From the NCBI GenBank assembly GCA_025455085.1, contig JALONF010000119.1, positions 1 through 6,491 of the forward strand: DNA of 6,491 nucleotides. Direction: 5' to 3'. A program made the position numbers and the translations under genes. How positions within the stretch are numbered: the first letter of the stretch is position 1; each line of letters begins with the position of its first letter. A model generated the notes under the pieces. The model was given only the letters and a program-made list of their open reading frames with translations. It was not told the origin of the DNA and ran no database searches. This DNA is from Ignavibacteriaceae bacterium. Lineage in GTDB: Bacteria; Bacteroidota; Ignavibacteria; Ignavibacteriales; Ignavibacteriaceae. Shown in pieces: positions 1-6,394 of the stretch.

Positions 1-50
1 TGAAGGTTCTCCCCTTCTTCAATCAATTCTAAAAGATGCCGACGGTTCAT
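1..50 (-). CDS. N-terminus of a probable AlbA_2/Schlafen-type DNA-binding protein (partial, cut by window edge)
   Basis: Only the first 16 codons are visible, starting from an ATG whose complement is at 48-50; they read MNRRHLLELIEEGENL and the frame stays open to the edge. A short start of the form M-x-x-x-(E/H)LLELI-x-x-GEN, normally followed by an EFK motif, is characteristic of proteins with an N-terminal AlbA_2 (Schlafen-like) putative DNA-binding domain, many of them with an ATPase-like C-terminal part. The diagnostic EFK would lie just outside the window, so the family is an inference from 16 residues. No Shine-Dalgarno sequence precedes the ATG. The gene follows the TPR lipoprotein gene on the same strand after a 112-base AT-rich spacer, so it may be transcribed separately. 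It could also be an unrelated protein beginning with an amphipathic helix. Confidence 0.5.
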   Translation of the reverse strand, partial: MNRRHLLELIEEGENL

Positions 51-162
51 CTATGGGTTAAATAATTAGAATAAAATGATTGTTAAGTTAAGATAAAAGA
101 TTAAAGTAAAAAGATTAAAACTATTTATGAAAAACCTTTTCCTTAAATCTTTAATCTTGCTT

Positions 163-2559
163 CTATCTTCGCTTACGTGGATTCCAAACCGGTTCTTTAA
201 TTACAGGTGTTTTTTTCGCTTCAAAAAGTGCTTCATTTTCCTTCTCATTAGGTGTCAGCTCATCTTCCGACACTGCAACCTGTATTGTATCTTCTATTGG
301 AATTATTGTCTCAAGTGCCAGTGAAGTATCTGCAACAATTGAATCAAGTTTAGCCAGTGCATTTAATGAATCCAGCAAGGCTGATTCCTGCTTTCTTTTT
401 TCCTGCTTATACACTGTAACTTTCGGCGCAATTAGCCGCACATACTCCGATGCGGGATACTTTGCAATAAGAGTATCATAAGACTCGACAGCTGCGGTAT
501 AATCATTCAGCTTGTTTTCCTCAATCCATCCTGAGGCATATATTGCTTTTGGTGCAATTGCAGATGTTGGATAAAGCTTCGGAATATCCTTAAACTTATC
601 AATTGCAGCATAGTAGTCGTCCGCAATTAAATATTCTTCCGCTATTTTATACTCTTCCATAGCGGGATCGTAATTCAAATCAATCAAAGGCTTATTAAGT
701 TTTATTGCTGCCGCATTAACCACGCTCTCATCTTTGTGGTTATCATAAATAATATTAAAAAGACTATCCGCACTTTTTTGATTATCCACGGTAAGATAAT
801 AACTGCCCATCGCAAACATCGAAGTAGCGTAATAAGAATTGTTTGGATATTCTGTCAGGTTGCTGTAATAATATTTATATGCTGAATCAGGCATGTCAAA
901 TTCTGAAAGAAATAAATTGCCCAGCTCAAGCTGATTTTTAGAAAGCAGAGTCTTAAGTGAATCCTCAGGAATCTTTGGCCGCTGTGGAGGGTTATTTTTA
1001 AACTTAAGAGTATCTGGCAATGAAGCAACCAATTGATTTGCCAAAGATTCCCGCTCGCGTTTTTTCTGCTCTATCTTTTGCAATGCCATCGGATCGAAGG
1101 TTCGGTTCGTGAGCATACTATCAAATCGTGCAATGATAACAGAATCCTGTGGCTGAGGATTTCGCACTTTAGCAAAAATTGAATCTTTTGTTATATACTC
1201 AAGCGAATCTTGTAACTGGGTAACGAGTATATTTGCAACTGTCACTGAATCCTGATAATAACCCGTTGTATCTTCTCCCATCATATCACCAAAACCTGAC
1301 CAAATTTCCTGCAGCTCTTTTACGTTTGCAATCTCGTCTGCAATGGCTAATGAATCCTGAACGTACTGCACTGAATCTTCATTAAATTCTTCAGGATACT
1401 GTAGATAGAATAGTTGCTTACTATATTTATTTAGATCTTTCTTAAGTAAAGAGTATCTACTGAAAAGTCTGTTTTTATCTTTTGCGGGATTGAGATATTC
1501 TTTAGGCAGAGTTGAAGTAGAAGCCTTCTGATAATAAACAGCGGCACTATCAAGAAGTTTAAGTCCGAGTTCGTATACAGAACCAATTTCAAATTTCGCA
1601 GCACCGGAGTTGGCTGTGTTTTTATAGGTTGTATCGACAATTACAAAAAGATCAATAGCTTCAGCAAAATTACCCAGAGCAGATTGGGTAATCCCCATTT
1701 CAAGTTCAAGGTCAGAATATTTGTCTGAATACTTATCCTCTGAGCGCATGTCAGTAAATATCGAAAGTGCTTCCTCAGCTTCACCAGATTCTCTGAGCGC
1801 TCTTCCAAGTTTTATTTTAGCTGCAACTTCAAGGTCATATCCAGGAGAATAGTCAAAAACATTTTTATAAGCGGTCACGGCATTTTCGATGTCATTAATT
1901 TCCATATTAAGATTTCCTACTTCATACCATAGTTCTCCATTTATCTTATCATTATCAGATACTGCCAGGAATTCATTAGCTGTTAGTATTGCTGCTGGAA
2001 TATCACCAATTGTTTTTCTGTAGACAATCTCTTCAATGAAAGCTTCCTCCATAATTTCTTCTTCATCTTCCTCGATAGCAACAGCTCTTACTTCATTTAG
2101 TATGGCTAATCCATCTGCATAATTTCTTAATCTCATATCACATTTACCAATCCATAATCTGGACTCAAGCACATAGCCGCTGTTAGGCTGAGAAGCAATC
2201 AGCTCTTTAAATTTCTGCTGCGATTTAAGATAATTTTTTTGATAATAAAACGCTTTACCGAGCATCATAAGTGCATCATCAACGTAAGATGAGTTAGGAC
2301 TAAACTGAAGAATATTGGAGCATTTCTCGATTAGTTTTTGAACGTCCGCATTTGCTGCAGGAGGAATAGTTGGAGTTTCAATTGAGAATAAATCCTTTTT
2401 CTGATCGAGGATTTGCTTTTCTATTTTCGTGTAAAGTTCATCAGCATTATAGTAGAGATTAAAGAAGGTAGTAAAATTTTCCCAGACACTGCAGCCGGAT
2501 AACAAAGTCAGCAGGGCTAACAAAAGAAAAATTCTGTCTTTAAAAAGAATGGTGAACAT
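163..2559 (-). CDS. Large TPR-repeat outer-membrane lipoprotein (SprE/PorW-like architecture possible)
   Basis: The protein has about 798 residues from the ATG at 2557-2559. The N-terminus is a lipoprotein signal: a short basic stretch (KDR), a hydrophobic core (FLLLALLTLL) and the lipobox LSGC, with the lipidated cysteine at residue 23. The residue after it is serine, not aspartate, which fits outer-membrane sorting. TPR-like helix pairs cover roughly residues 65-370 (for example DDALMMLGKAFYYQKNY, a classic TPR A/B pattern) and again about 550-750. Between them lies a linker rich in QDS/DSL/DSV motifs, and the C-terminus is a charged tail ending PRKRR. A TTG 18 bases upstream would add six residues, but the ATG gives the better signal peptide; neither has a clear ribosome binding site. 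The NFTTFFNLYYNA segment after the cysteine and the two TPR blocks recall the SprE/PorW lipoprotein of the type IX secretion system. That match is recalled, not tested; a BamD/YbgF-like scaffold role is the alternative. It lies downstream of the P-II gene on the same strand. Confidence 0.85.
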   Translation of the reverse strand: MFTILFKDRIFLLLALLTLLSGCSVWENFTTFFNLYYNADELYTKIEKQILDQKKDLFSIETPTIPPAANADVQKLIEKCSNILQFSPNSSYVDDALMMLGKAFYYQKNYLKSQQKFKELIASQPNSGYVLESRLWIGKCDMRLRNYADGLAILNEVRAVAIEEDEEEIMEEAFIEEIVYRKTIGDIPAAILTANEFLAVSDNDKINGELWYEVGNLNMEINDIENAVTAYKNVFDYSPGYDLEVAAKIKLGRALRESGEAEEALSIFTDMRSEDKYSDKYSDLELEMGITQSALGNFAEAIDLFVIVDTTYKNTANSGAAKFEIGSVYELGLKLLDSAAVYYQKASTSTLPKEYLNPAKDKNRLFSRYSLLKKDLNKYSKQLFYLQYPEEFNEDSVQYVQDSLAIADEIANVKELQEIWSGFGDMMGEDTTGYYQDSVTVANILVTQLQDSLEYITKDSIFAKVRNPQPQDSVIIARFDSMLTNRTFDPMALQKIEQKKRERESLANQLVASLPDTLKFKNNPPQRPKIPEDSLKTLLSKNQLELGNLFLSEFDMPDSAYKYYYSNLTEYPNNSYYATSMFAMGSYYLTVDNQKSADSLFNIIYDNHKDESVVNAAAIKLNKPLIDLNYDPAMEEYKIAEEYLIADDYYAAIDKFKDIPKLYPTSAIAPKAIYASGWIEENKLNDYTAAVESYDTLIAKYPASEYVRLIAPKVTVYKQEKRKQESALLDSLNALAKLDSIVADTSLALETIIPIEDTIQVAVSEDELTPNEKENEALFEAKKTPVIKEPVWNPRKRR

Positions 2560-2610
2560 GGCACGTGAAACTATCAAAGATTAAATAAAACAAAAAGGTA
2601 AAAGTGGGGT

Positions 2611-2757
2611 TACCAGTATATGGTATAGGTGTATAGGGTATTGTAAATTCTAGTGGTCACAAAATAAACTGGATAATTTGAATTTCTTACTTACAATTGA
2701 AAATAATCCTTACACCATTATACCCATATACCATATACCTTTATAATCCTATACTTC
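2611..2757. repeat. TATACC-rich imperfect inverted repeat between the P-II and TPR genes
   Basis: The 180-base spacer between the P-II stop and the lipoprotein start holds two arms in opposite orientation. Bases 2614-2635 match the reverse complement of 2719-2740 at 18 of 22 positions, with a perfect 12-base core GTATATGGTATA (2616-2627) against TATACCATATAC (2727-2738). Both arms are built from degenerate TATACC/TACACC units, which continue outwards to the CCTATAC at 2748-2754. The arms are about 83 bases apart and the interior is plain AT-rich sequence with no open frame of note. The loop is too long for an ordinary intrinsic terminator. It could be a degenerate genome-wide repeat, a remnant of a small MITE-like element, or paired regulatory sites ahead of the lipoprotein gene. 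No convincing target-site duplication is visible. Confidence 0.6.
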
Positions 2758-2761
2758 CGCA

Positions 2762-3100
2762 CTACAAGGCGTCTTTGCCCGATTCCCCTGTTCTTATCCT
2801 AACTACATCTTCTACATTATAAATAAATATCTTACCGTCGCCAACCTGACCTGTTTTTGCTGTTTTTAATATTGCATCAACAATTTTTTCAACTTTCGAG
2901 TCTTCAATTACAACTTCAATTTTTATTTTAGGAACAAATTCAATCCTGTACTCGCTGCCTCGGTAAGTTTCCGTGTGACCTTTCTGTCTGCCGTAACCTC
3001 TAACTTCTGAAATTGTTAGTCCACGAATTCCAATTTCAACGAGAGCTTCTTTAACTTCTTCAAGTTTGAACGGACGGATTATAGCTTCAATTTTTTTCAC
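2762..3100 (-). CDS. glnB: Nitrogen regulatory protein P-II (GlnB/GlnK family)
   Basis: This 112-residue protein has the full length of the family. P-II proteins are cytoplasmic trimers that sense ATP/ADP and 2-oxoglutarate and control ammonium transporters, nitrogen enzymes and kinases through a flexible T-loop. The hallmarks are all visible: the start MKKIEAIIRPFKLEEV, Gln39-Lys40 (RQKGHTE), the T-loop motif YRGSEY with Tyr51 (the uridylylation site in proteobacterial homologues), Lys58, the TGxxGDGKIF signature at 83-92 with Lys90, and the Arg101/Arg103 pair (RIRTGE) that contacts nucleotide. The start is GTG, supported by AGGAGG a few bases upstream; that site overlaps the secA stop codon, and only eight bases separate the genes. 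The tight spacing implies co-transcription and probably translational coupling with secA. No amtB, glnA or uridylyltransferase gene is in view, so GlnB versus GlnK, and whether Tyr51 is modified, cannot be decided. Confidence 0.95.
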   Translation of the reverse strand: MKKIEAIIRPFKLEEVKEALVEIGIRGLTISEVRGYGRQKGHTETYRGSEYRIEFVPKIKIEVVIEDSKVEKIVDAILKTAKTGQVGDGKIFIYNVEDVVRIRTGESGKDAL

Positions 3101-3111
3101 AGAGCCTCCTA
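3100..3111 (-). promoter_or_regulatory. Ribosome binding site of the P-II gene overlapping the secA stop codon
   Basis: On the minus strand the sequence reads TAGGAGGCTCT followed by the GTG start. The TAG is the secA stop codon (3109-3111) and supplies the first bases of the AGGAGG Shine-Dalgarno sequence. A ribosome finishing secA therefore stands on the initiation site of the next gene, which supports both the GTG start and translational coupling. Confidence 0.85.
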
Positions 3112-6009
3112 TTTACCATGACACTGTTTATATTTTTTTCCGCTGCCGCAGGGACAGGGATCGTTTCTTCCAACCCTCTCCATAACCTTTACAGGCTGAA
3201 GCTTTCCAGCTACCTGTGGAGAACCTTGTCTTGGCGCCTGAAGACCTATGTTTGTTGTTACTTGTTTACTTTCAGTTAGTCTTGTTGCCGGCTGTTTTCT
3301 CTGCGCCTGAACTTCACCGGGAGCGTGCGGGAAAAATTTAAATGCAAATGAAACCACATCATTTCTTATCTGTTCGAGAAGCGAAACAAAAAGTTTAAAG
3401 GATTCTGCCTTGTATTCAACTAGTGGATCTTTCTGTCCATAAGCACGAAGTCCGATTCCCTCTTTCATATCGTCCATCTCTCTAAGATGCTCTTTCCACT
3501 TTGTATCAATGACACTGAGCATAGCGTAGCGTTCAAGTCTTGCCATTAGTTCTGCACTCAGCATCTCTTCTTTTCTGCGATAGAATTGTTTTGCAGAATC
3601 AAGAAGTTTAGTTTTTAATCCTTCCTTGCCGAGCTTTTCAAATTCTTCAGGTTCAATTTTAACGTCAACAAGAAGTTTCATCAGCATTTCTTCTCTTATC
3701 TGATCGCCTTCAGCATTATCAAAATGCGCCTCAATTAATTGGTCAATAAACTCTTCCAGCAAATCAAATATCTCACTTTTGAGCCTGTCACCCTGCAGAG
3801 CACGATTTCTTTTTGTATAGATAACTTCTCTCTGAGAGTTCATCGTGTTGTCGTATTCAAGCAAACGTTTTCTAATTGAGAAGTTATTCTCTTCTACTTT
3901 CTTCTGTGCTCGCTCAACTGATTTACTGATCAGAGGATGCTGAATTACTTCGCCTTCCTTCAATCCCATTTTTTCCATTACAGAAGAAATTCTATCCGAG
4001 CCGAATAATCTCATAAGGTCATCTTCTAAAGAAAGAAAGAATTTTGAAGTTCCGGGATCCCCCTGTCTTCCGGCACGACCTCTTAATTGTCTGTCAATTC
4101 TTCGCGATTCATGCCGCTCTGTTCCAAGAATATACAAACCTCCTCTATCTACTACACCTGCACCAAGTTTGATATCAGTTCCTCTGCCTGCCATATTTGT
4201 TGCAATAGTAACAGCACTTATTTCACCGGCGTGCGCAACAACATCTGCTTCCTTTTGATGCTGCTTTGCGTTTAACACGTTGTGCTGAATTCCTTTTCTT
4301 TTCAGCATTCTGCTTATTGTTTCCGAAACTTCCACGGAGGTTGTACCTACAAGAACCGGTCTTCCCTCTTTTTTCAATTCATCTATTTTTTCGATAACCG
4401 CATTGTACTTCTCTCTTTTGGTTTTATAGATTGCATCATCCGTGTCATCTCTTATACAATTTTTGTGAGTTGGAATGACAACCACTTCAAGATTATAAAT
4501 TGAAAAGAATTCATTCTCTTCAGTTTCAGCCGTTCCGGTCATACCTGCGAGCTTGTTGTACATCCTGAAATAGTTTTGAAGAGTAATTGTAGCAAGTGTC
4601 TGCGAATCTCTTTGGACTTTAACATTCTCTTTTGCTTCGATTGCCTGATGCAGTCCATCACTGTATCTTCTGCCGGGTAAAACACGACCGGTAAACTCAT
4701 CAACAATTGCAATCTTTCCGTCTTCTGTTATAACATATTCAACATCTTTATCGAACAAAGTGTAAGCTTTTAGTAACTGATGAAGTGTATGTATCCTTTC
4801 ACTCGCCTCAGAGTATTTTGAATAAAGCTTATCCTTCATCTGAATTTTTTCCTGATCGGAAATGTTTGGATCGTTCTCAAACTTGCTAACTTCCGTTCCG
4901 AGATCAGGCAAAACGAAAAATTCTTTTTCCATTCCGCTTCCCTGTGCTAGCTCTTCGCGTCCTTTTTCTGTCAGGTCAATGCTGTTATTCTTTTCATCGA
5001 TTACGAAATAAAGCTCATCATCAATGATATACATATTCTTGGCTTTTTCACGAAGATATTCAAGCTCTGTCTCCTGCATTAATTTTTTGTTAGAAGCTTC
5101 ACTTAAAATTTTTGCAAGCTTGTTGCTCTTCGGCAAGCCTCGGAAAGCTCTGAAAATCAATACTCCTGCTTCTGGAGTCGGTCCACTTTCCTCAATTATT
5201 TTTTCTGCTTCCTGTAAAATGTTTGCAACGAAATTTTTCTGCTTCCTGTAAAGCCTTTCGATCCGCGGTTTCATTTCGTTGTATTTATGATCATCAACAT
5301 CAACAGGACCGGAAATGATAAGCGGTGTTCTTGCTTCATCAACAAGTACAGAATCTACTTCATCCACAATCACGTAATTATGTCCACGCTGAACCTGTCC
5401 TTCTTTATCAATTGCCATATTATCACGGAGGTAATCGAAACCAAATTCGTTGTTCGTTCCGAAAGTTATATCACGGTTATAAATTTCTTTTCTTTGCTGG
5501 GGATTCATTGTGTTGAGAATACATCCGACGGTGAGTCCGTGAAATTTATAAATCTCTCCCATCCACTCGCTGTCACGTTGAGCAAGATAATCGTTCACAG
5601 TTACAAGATGAACTCCTCTTCCGGTAAGTGCATTCAGATAAACAGGAAGTGTTGCGACAAGAGTTTTACCTTCACCTGTAGCCATTTCGGAAATCTTTCC
5701 CTGGTGCAAAACAACCCCGCCAATAAGCTGAACATCATAAGGAACCATATCCCAGTGAATTTTATTTCCGACCACAGTCCAGGTTTTGCCAACTAACCTT
5801 TCGCAGGTTGATTTAACAACGGCAAAAGCTTCCGGCAGGATTTGGTTCAGTATCTCTTCGTATTCTTCGTTCAACTTTTCTTCTAATGCATCAAGCTCAT
5901 CGTAAGCAGCATTACGGTCAAAATCTTCATCGCCTTGCAGCTTTTCCTTCAGCTCATCAATCTGTTTTCTTGTTTCAGCAGTATATTCATTTATCTTATT
6001 CTTGAATTC
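3109..6009 (-). CDS. secA: Protein translocase subunit SecA, body without its N-terminal head (5' end disrupted)
   Basis: SecA is the cytosolic ATPase that drives unfolded preproteins through SecYEG. Numbering from the TTG at 5872-5874, which opens the longest formally initiated frame, residues follow the family order: Gln49 (DVQLIGG), Walker A MATGEGKT at 64-71, Walker B-type DEVD at 171-174, a preprotein-binding domain with a Bacteroidota-style insertion (about 200-320), LAGMTGTAETEE, NMAGRGTDIKLG (about 560), the arginine-finger segment QLRGRAGRQGDP (about 600), the helical scaffold ending in IDTKWKEHLREMD, and a C-terminal zinc motif with Cys907, Cys909, Cys918 and His919. SecA homology continues upstream of that TTG for about 45 more codons (INEYTAETRKQIDELKEKL) to GAATTC at 6004-6009, then stops with no start codon in frame. 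The TTG is therefore inside the gene, not its start. The missing head of about 48 residues matches the SecA N-terminus on the opposite strand at 6395. As arranged here the gene would not yield full-length SecA. The P-II gene follows after eight bases. Confidence 0.93.
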   Translation of the reverse strand, partial: EFKNKINEYTAETRKQIDELKEKLQGDEDFDRNAAYDELDALEEKLNEEYEEILNQILPEAFAVVKSTCERLVGKTWTVVGNKIHWDMVPYDVQLIGGVVLHQGKISEMATGEGKTLVATLPVYLNALTGRGVHLVTVNDYLAQRDSEWMGEIYKFHGLTVGCILNTMNPQQRKEIYNRDITFGTNNEFGFDYLRDNMAIDKEGQVQRGHNYVIVDEVDSVLVDEARTPLIISGPVDVDDHKYNEMKPRIERLYRKQKNFVANILQEAEKIIEESGPTPEAGVLIFRAFRGLPKSNKLAKILSEASNKKLMQETELEYLREKAKNMYIIDDELYFVIDEKNNSIDLTEKGREELAQGSGMEKEFFVLPDLGTEVSKFENDPNISDQEKIQMKDKLYSKYSEASERIHTLHQLLKAYTLFDKDVEYVITEDGKIAIVDEFTGRVLPGRRYSDGLHQAIEAKENVKVQRDSQTLATITLQNYFRMYNKLAGMTGTAETEENEFFSIYNLEVVVIPTHKNCIRDDTDDAIYKTKREKYNAVIEKIDELKKEGRPVLVGTTSVEVSETISRMLKRKGIQHNVLNAKQHQKEADVVAHAGEISAVTIATNMAGRGTDIKLGAGVVDRGGLYILGTERHESRRIDRQLRGRAGRQGDPGTSKFFLSLEDDLMRLFGSDRISSVMEKMGLKEGEVIQHPLISKSVERAQKKVEENNFSIRKRLLEYDNTMNSQREVIYTKRNRALQGDRLKSEIFDLLEEFIDQLIEAHFDNAEGDQIREEMLMKLLVDVKIEPEEFEKLGKEGLKTKLLDSAKQFYRRKEEMLSAELMARLERYAMLSVIDTKWKEHLREMDDMKEGIGLRAYGQKDPLVEYKAESFKLFVSLLEQIRNDVVSFAFKFFPHAPGEVQAQRKQPATRLTESKQVTTNIGLQAPRQGSPQVAGKLQPVKVMERVGRNDPCPCGSGKKYKQCHGK

Positions 6010-6012
6010 CTG
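6001..6012. other. Inversion-type junction between antisense secA and sense class D beta-lactamase, centred on GAATTC
   Basis: To the left, the minus strand reads SecA (EFKNKINEYTAE and onward); to the right, the plus strand reads the class D beta-lactamase C-terminal region (EFLKKIYKNE and onward). Both frames pass through the palindrome GAATTC at 6004-6009 as codons for Glu-Phe, and each homology ends there. The palindrome therefore acts as six bases of shared sequence between two parent loci joined in inverted orientation. The open plus-strand frame continuing left of the junction (from 5935) is only the antisense of secA. The exact breakpoint inside the shared six bases cannot be placed. 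Confidence 0.8.
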
Positions 6013-6291
6013 AAAAAGATTTACAAGAATGAAACCAGCTTTTCCCAGCGCTCAGTTGAAATGCTTAAAAAGATTATGATTTATGAGCAGACAGATGACT
6101 ACATACTACGAGCAAAAACTGGATGGGGAATGAGGTTTGAAAATCAAGTTGGCTGGTTTGTAGGTTATGTTGAGAAAGGTGATGAAGTTTATTTCTTTGC
6201 AACAAATCTCGAAACCAAAAATCCTGAAGAAGGCTTTCGCTCGAGGATTGAGATTACTTACAATATTTTGCGAGAGTTGGGGATTATTTAG
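6004..6291 (+). pseudogene. 3' fragment of an OXA-type class D beta-lactamase
   Basis: These 95 codons encode the C-terminal third of a class D serine beta-lactamase (penicillin-recognising enzyme fold, normally periplasmic, about 250-270 residues). Recognisable are FLKKIYKNETSFSQRS, then KKIMIYEQTDDYILRAKTGWG with the conserved KTG triad (6115-6123), then QVGWFVGYVEK and VYFFATNLE, the final beta-strand pair of the fold, and a C-terminal helix ending in a TAG at 6289. The signal peptide, the serine nucleophile motif SxxK, the SxV motif and the YGN motif would all lie before the GAATTC junction and are absent, so this fragment cannot be active. An in-frame ATG at 6061 would only start a catalytically empty stub. 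The C-terminal sensor domain of a BlaR1/MecR1-type receptor has the same fold, but the RAKTGWG...QVGWFVGYVE pattern fits the enzymes better. It ends about 100 bases before the secA start on the same strand. Confidence 0.85.
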
Positions 6292-6322
6292 GTATCACGG
6301 TGAATGCAAGATACCTAAGTAA
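6284..6322 (+). terminator. Possible intrinsic terminator hairpin at the end of the beta-lactamase gene
   Basis: TTAGGTATC (6288-6296) pairs perfectly with GATACCTAA (6310-6318), and the stem extends outward through one G-T wobble and three A-T pairs to 6284/6322, around a 13-base loop. The left arm overlaps the beta-lactamase stop codon. The stem is AT-rich and the following tract (AAAATTTCTT) is only moderately U-rich, so termination would be weak. Confidence 0.4.
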
Positions 6323-6333
6323 AATTTCTTAAA

Positions 6334-6362
6334 TTGCATTTCAAAACTTACATAAGTATGTT
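6334..6362 (+). promoter_or_regulatory. Candidate secA promoter overlapping an imperfect dyad
   Basis: TTGCAT (6334-6339) and TATGTT (6357-6362) are spaced by 17 bases, like a sigma-70-type promoter with weak -35 and -10 boxes, 32 bases upstream of the secA start codon. The segment AACTTACATAAGTATGTT (6345-6362) is an imperfect palindrome, pairing at seven of nine positions, and overlaps the -10 box, so it could be an operator. Both readings rest on sequence pattern alone; Bacteroidota-group promoters often differ from this consensus. Confidence 0.3.
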
Positions 6363-6394
6363 AAACGCACTTTAATAAAGGAGTTAAGCTTTAG

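Noticed and set aside
95..158. Hairpin between AAGATTAAAG (97-106) and CTTTAATCTT (149-158) as a terminator after the TPR gene
   Set aside because: The 10-base arms pair perfectly but are almost all A-T with a 42-base loop, and the right arm sits over the stop-codon flank; AT-rich sequence readily gives such matches. The near-direct repeat AAAAGATTAAAG/AAAAGATTAAAA nearby supports simple low complexity.
127..324. Plus-strand 65-residue frame opposite the end of the TPR gene
   Set aside because: It is antisense to a well-supported coding region, has no ribosome binding site and its residue content is Cys/Phe-rich in the way antisense frames of AT-rich genes are.
2560..2577. TTG at 2575-2577 as start of the TPR lipoprotein
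   Set aside because: It adds six residues before a methionine that already begins a well-formed lipoprotein signal peptide, and no ribosome binding site precedes it.
5287..5796. Plus-strand 169-residue frame inside secA
   Set aside because: It lies wholly opposite conserved SecA motifs (Walker A to DEVD) and shows no recognisable domain; it is a shadow frame.
3109..6009. The minus-strand gene as a SecA2 paralogue distinct from the plus-strand SecA head
   Set aside because: The body has all canonical SecA1 features including the C-terminal zinc motif, and it lacks just the part found on the other strand; one split gene is simpler. Sequence past the right edge would settle it.
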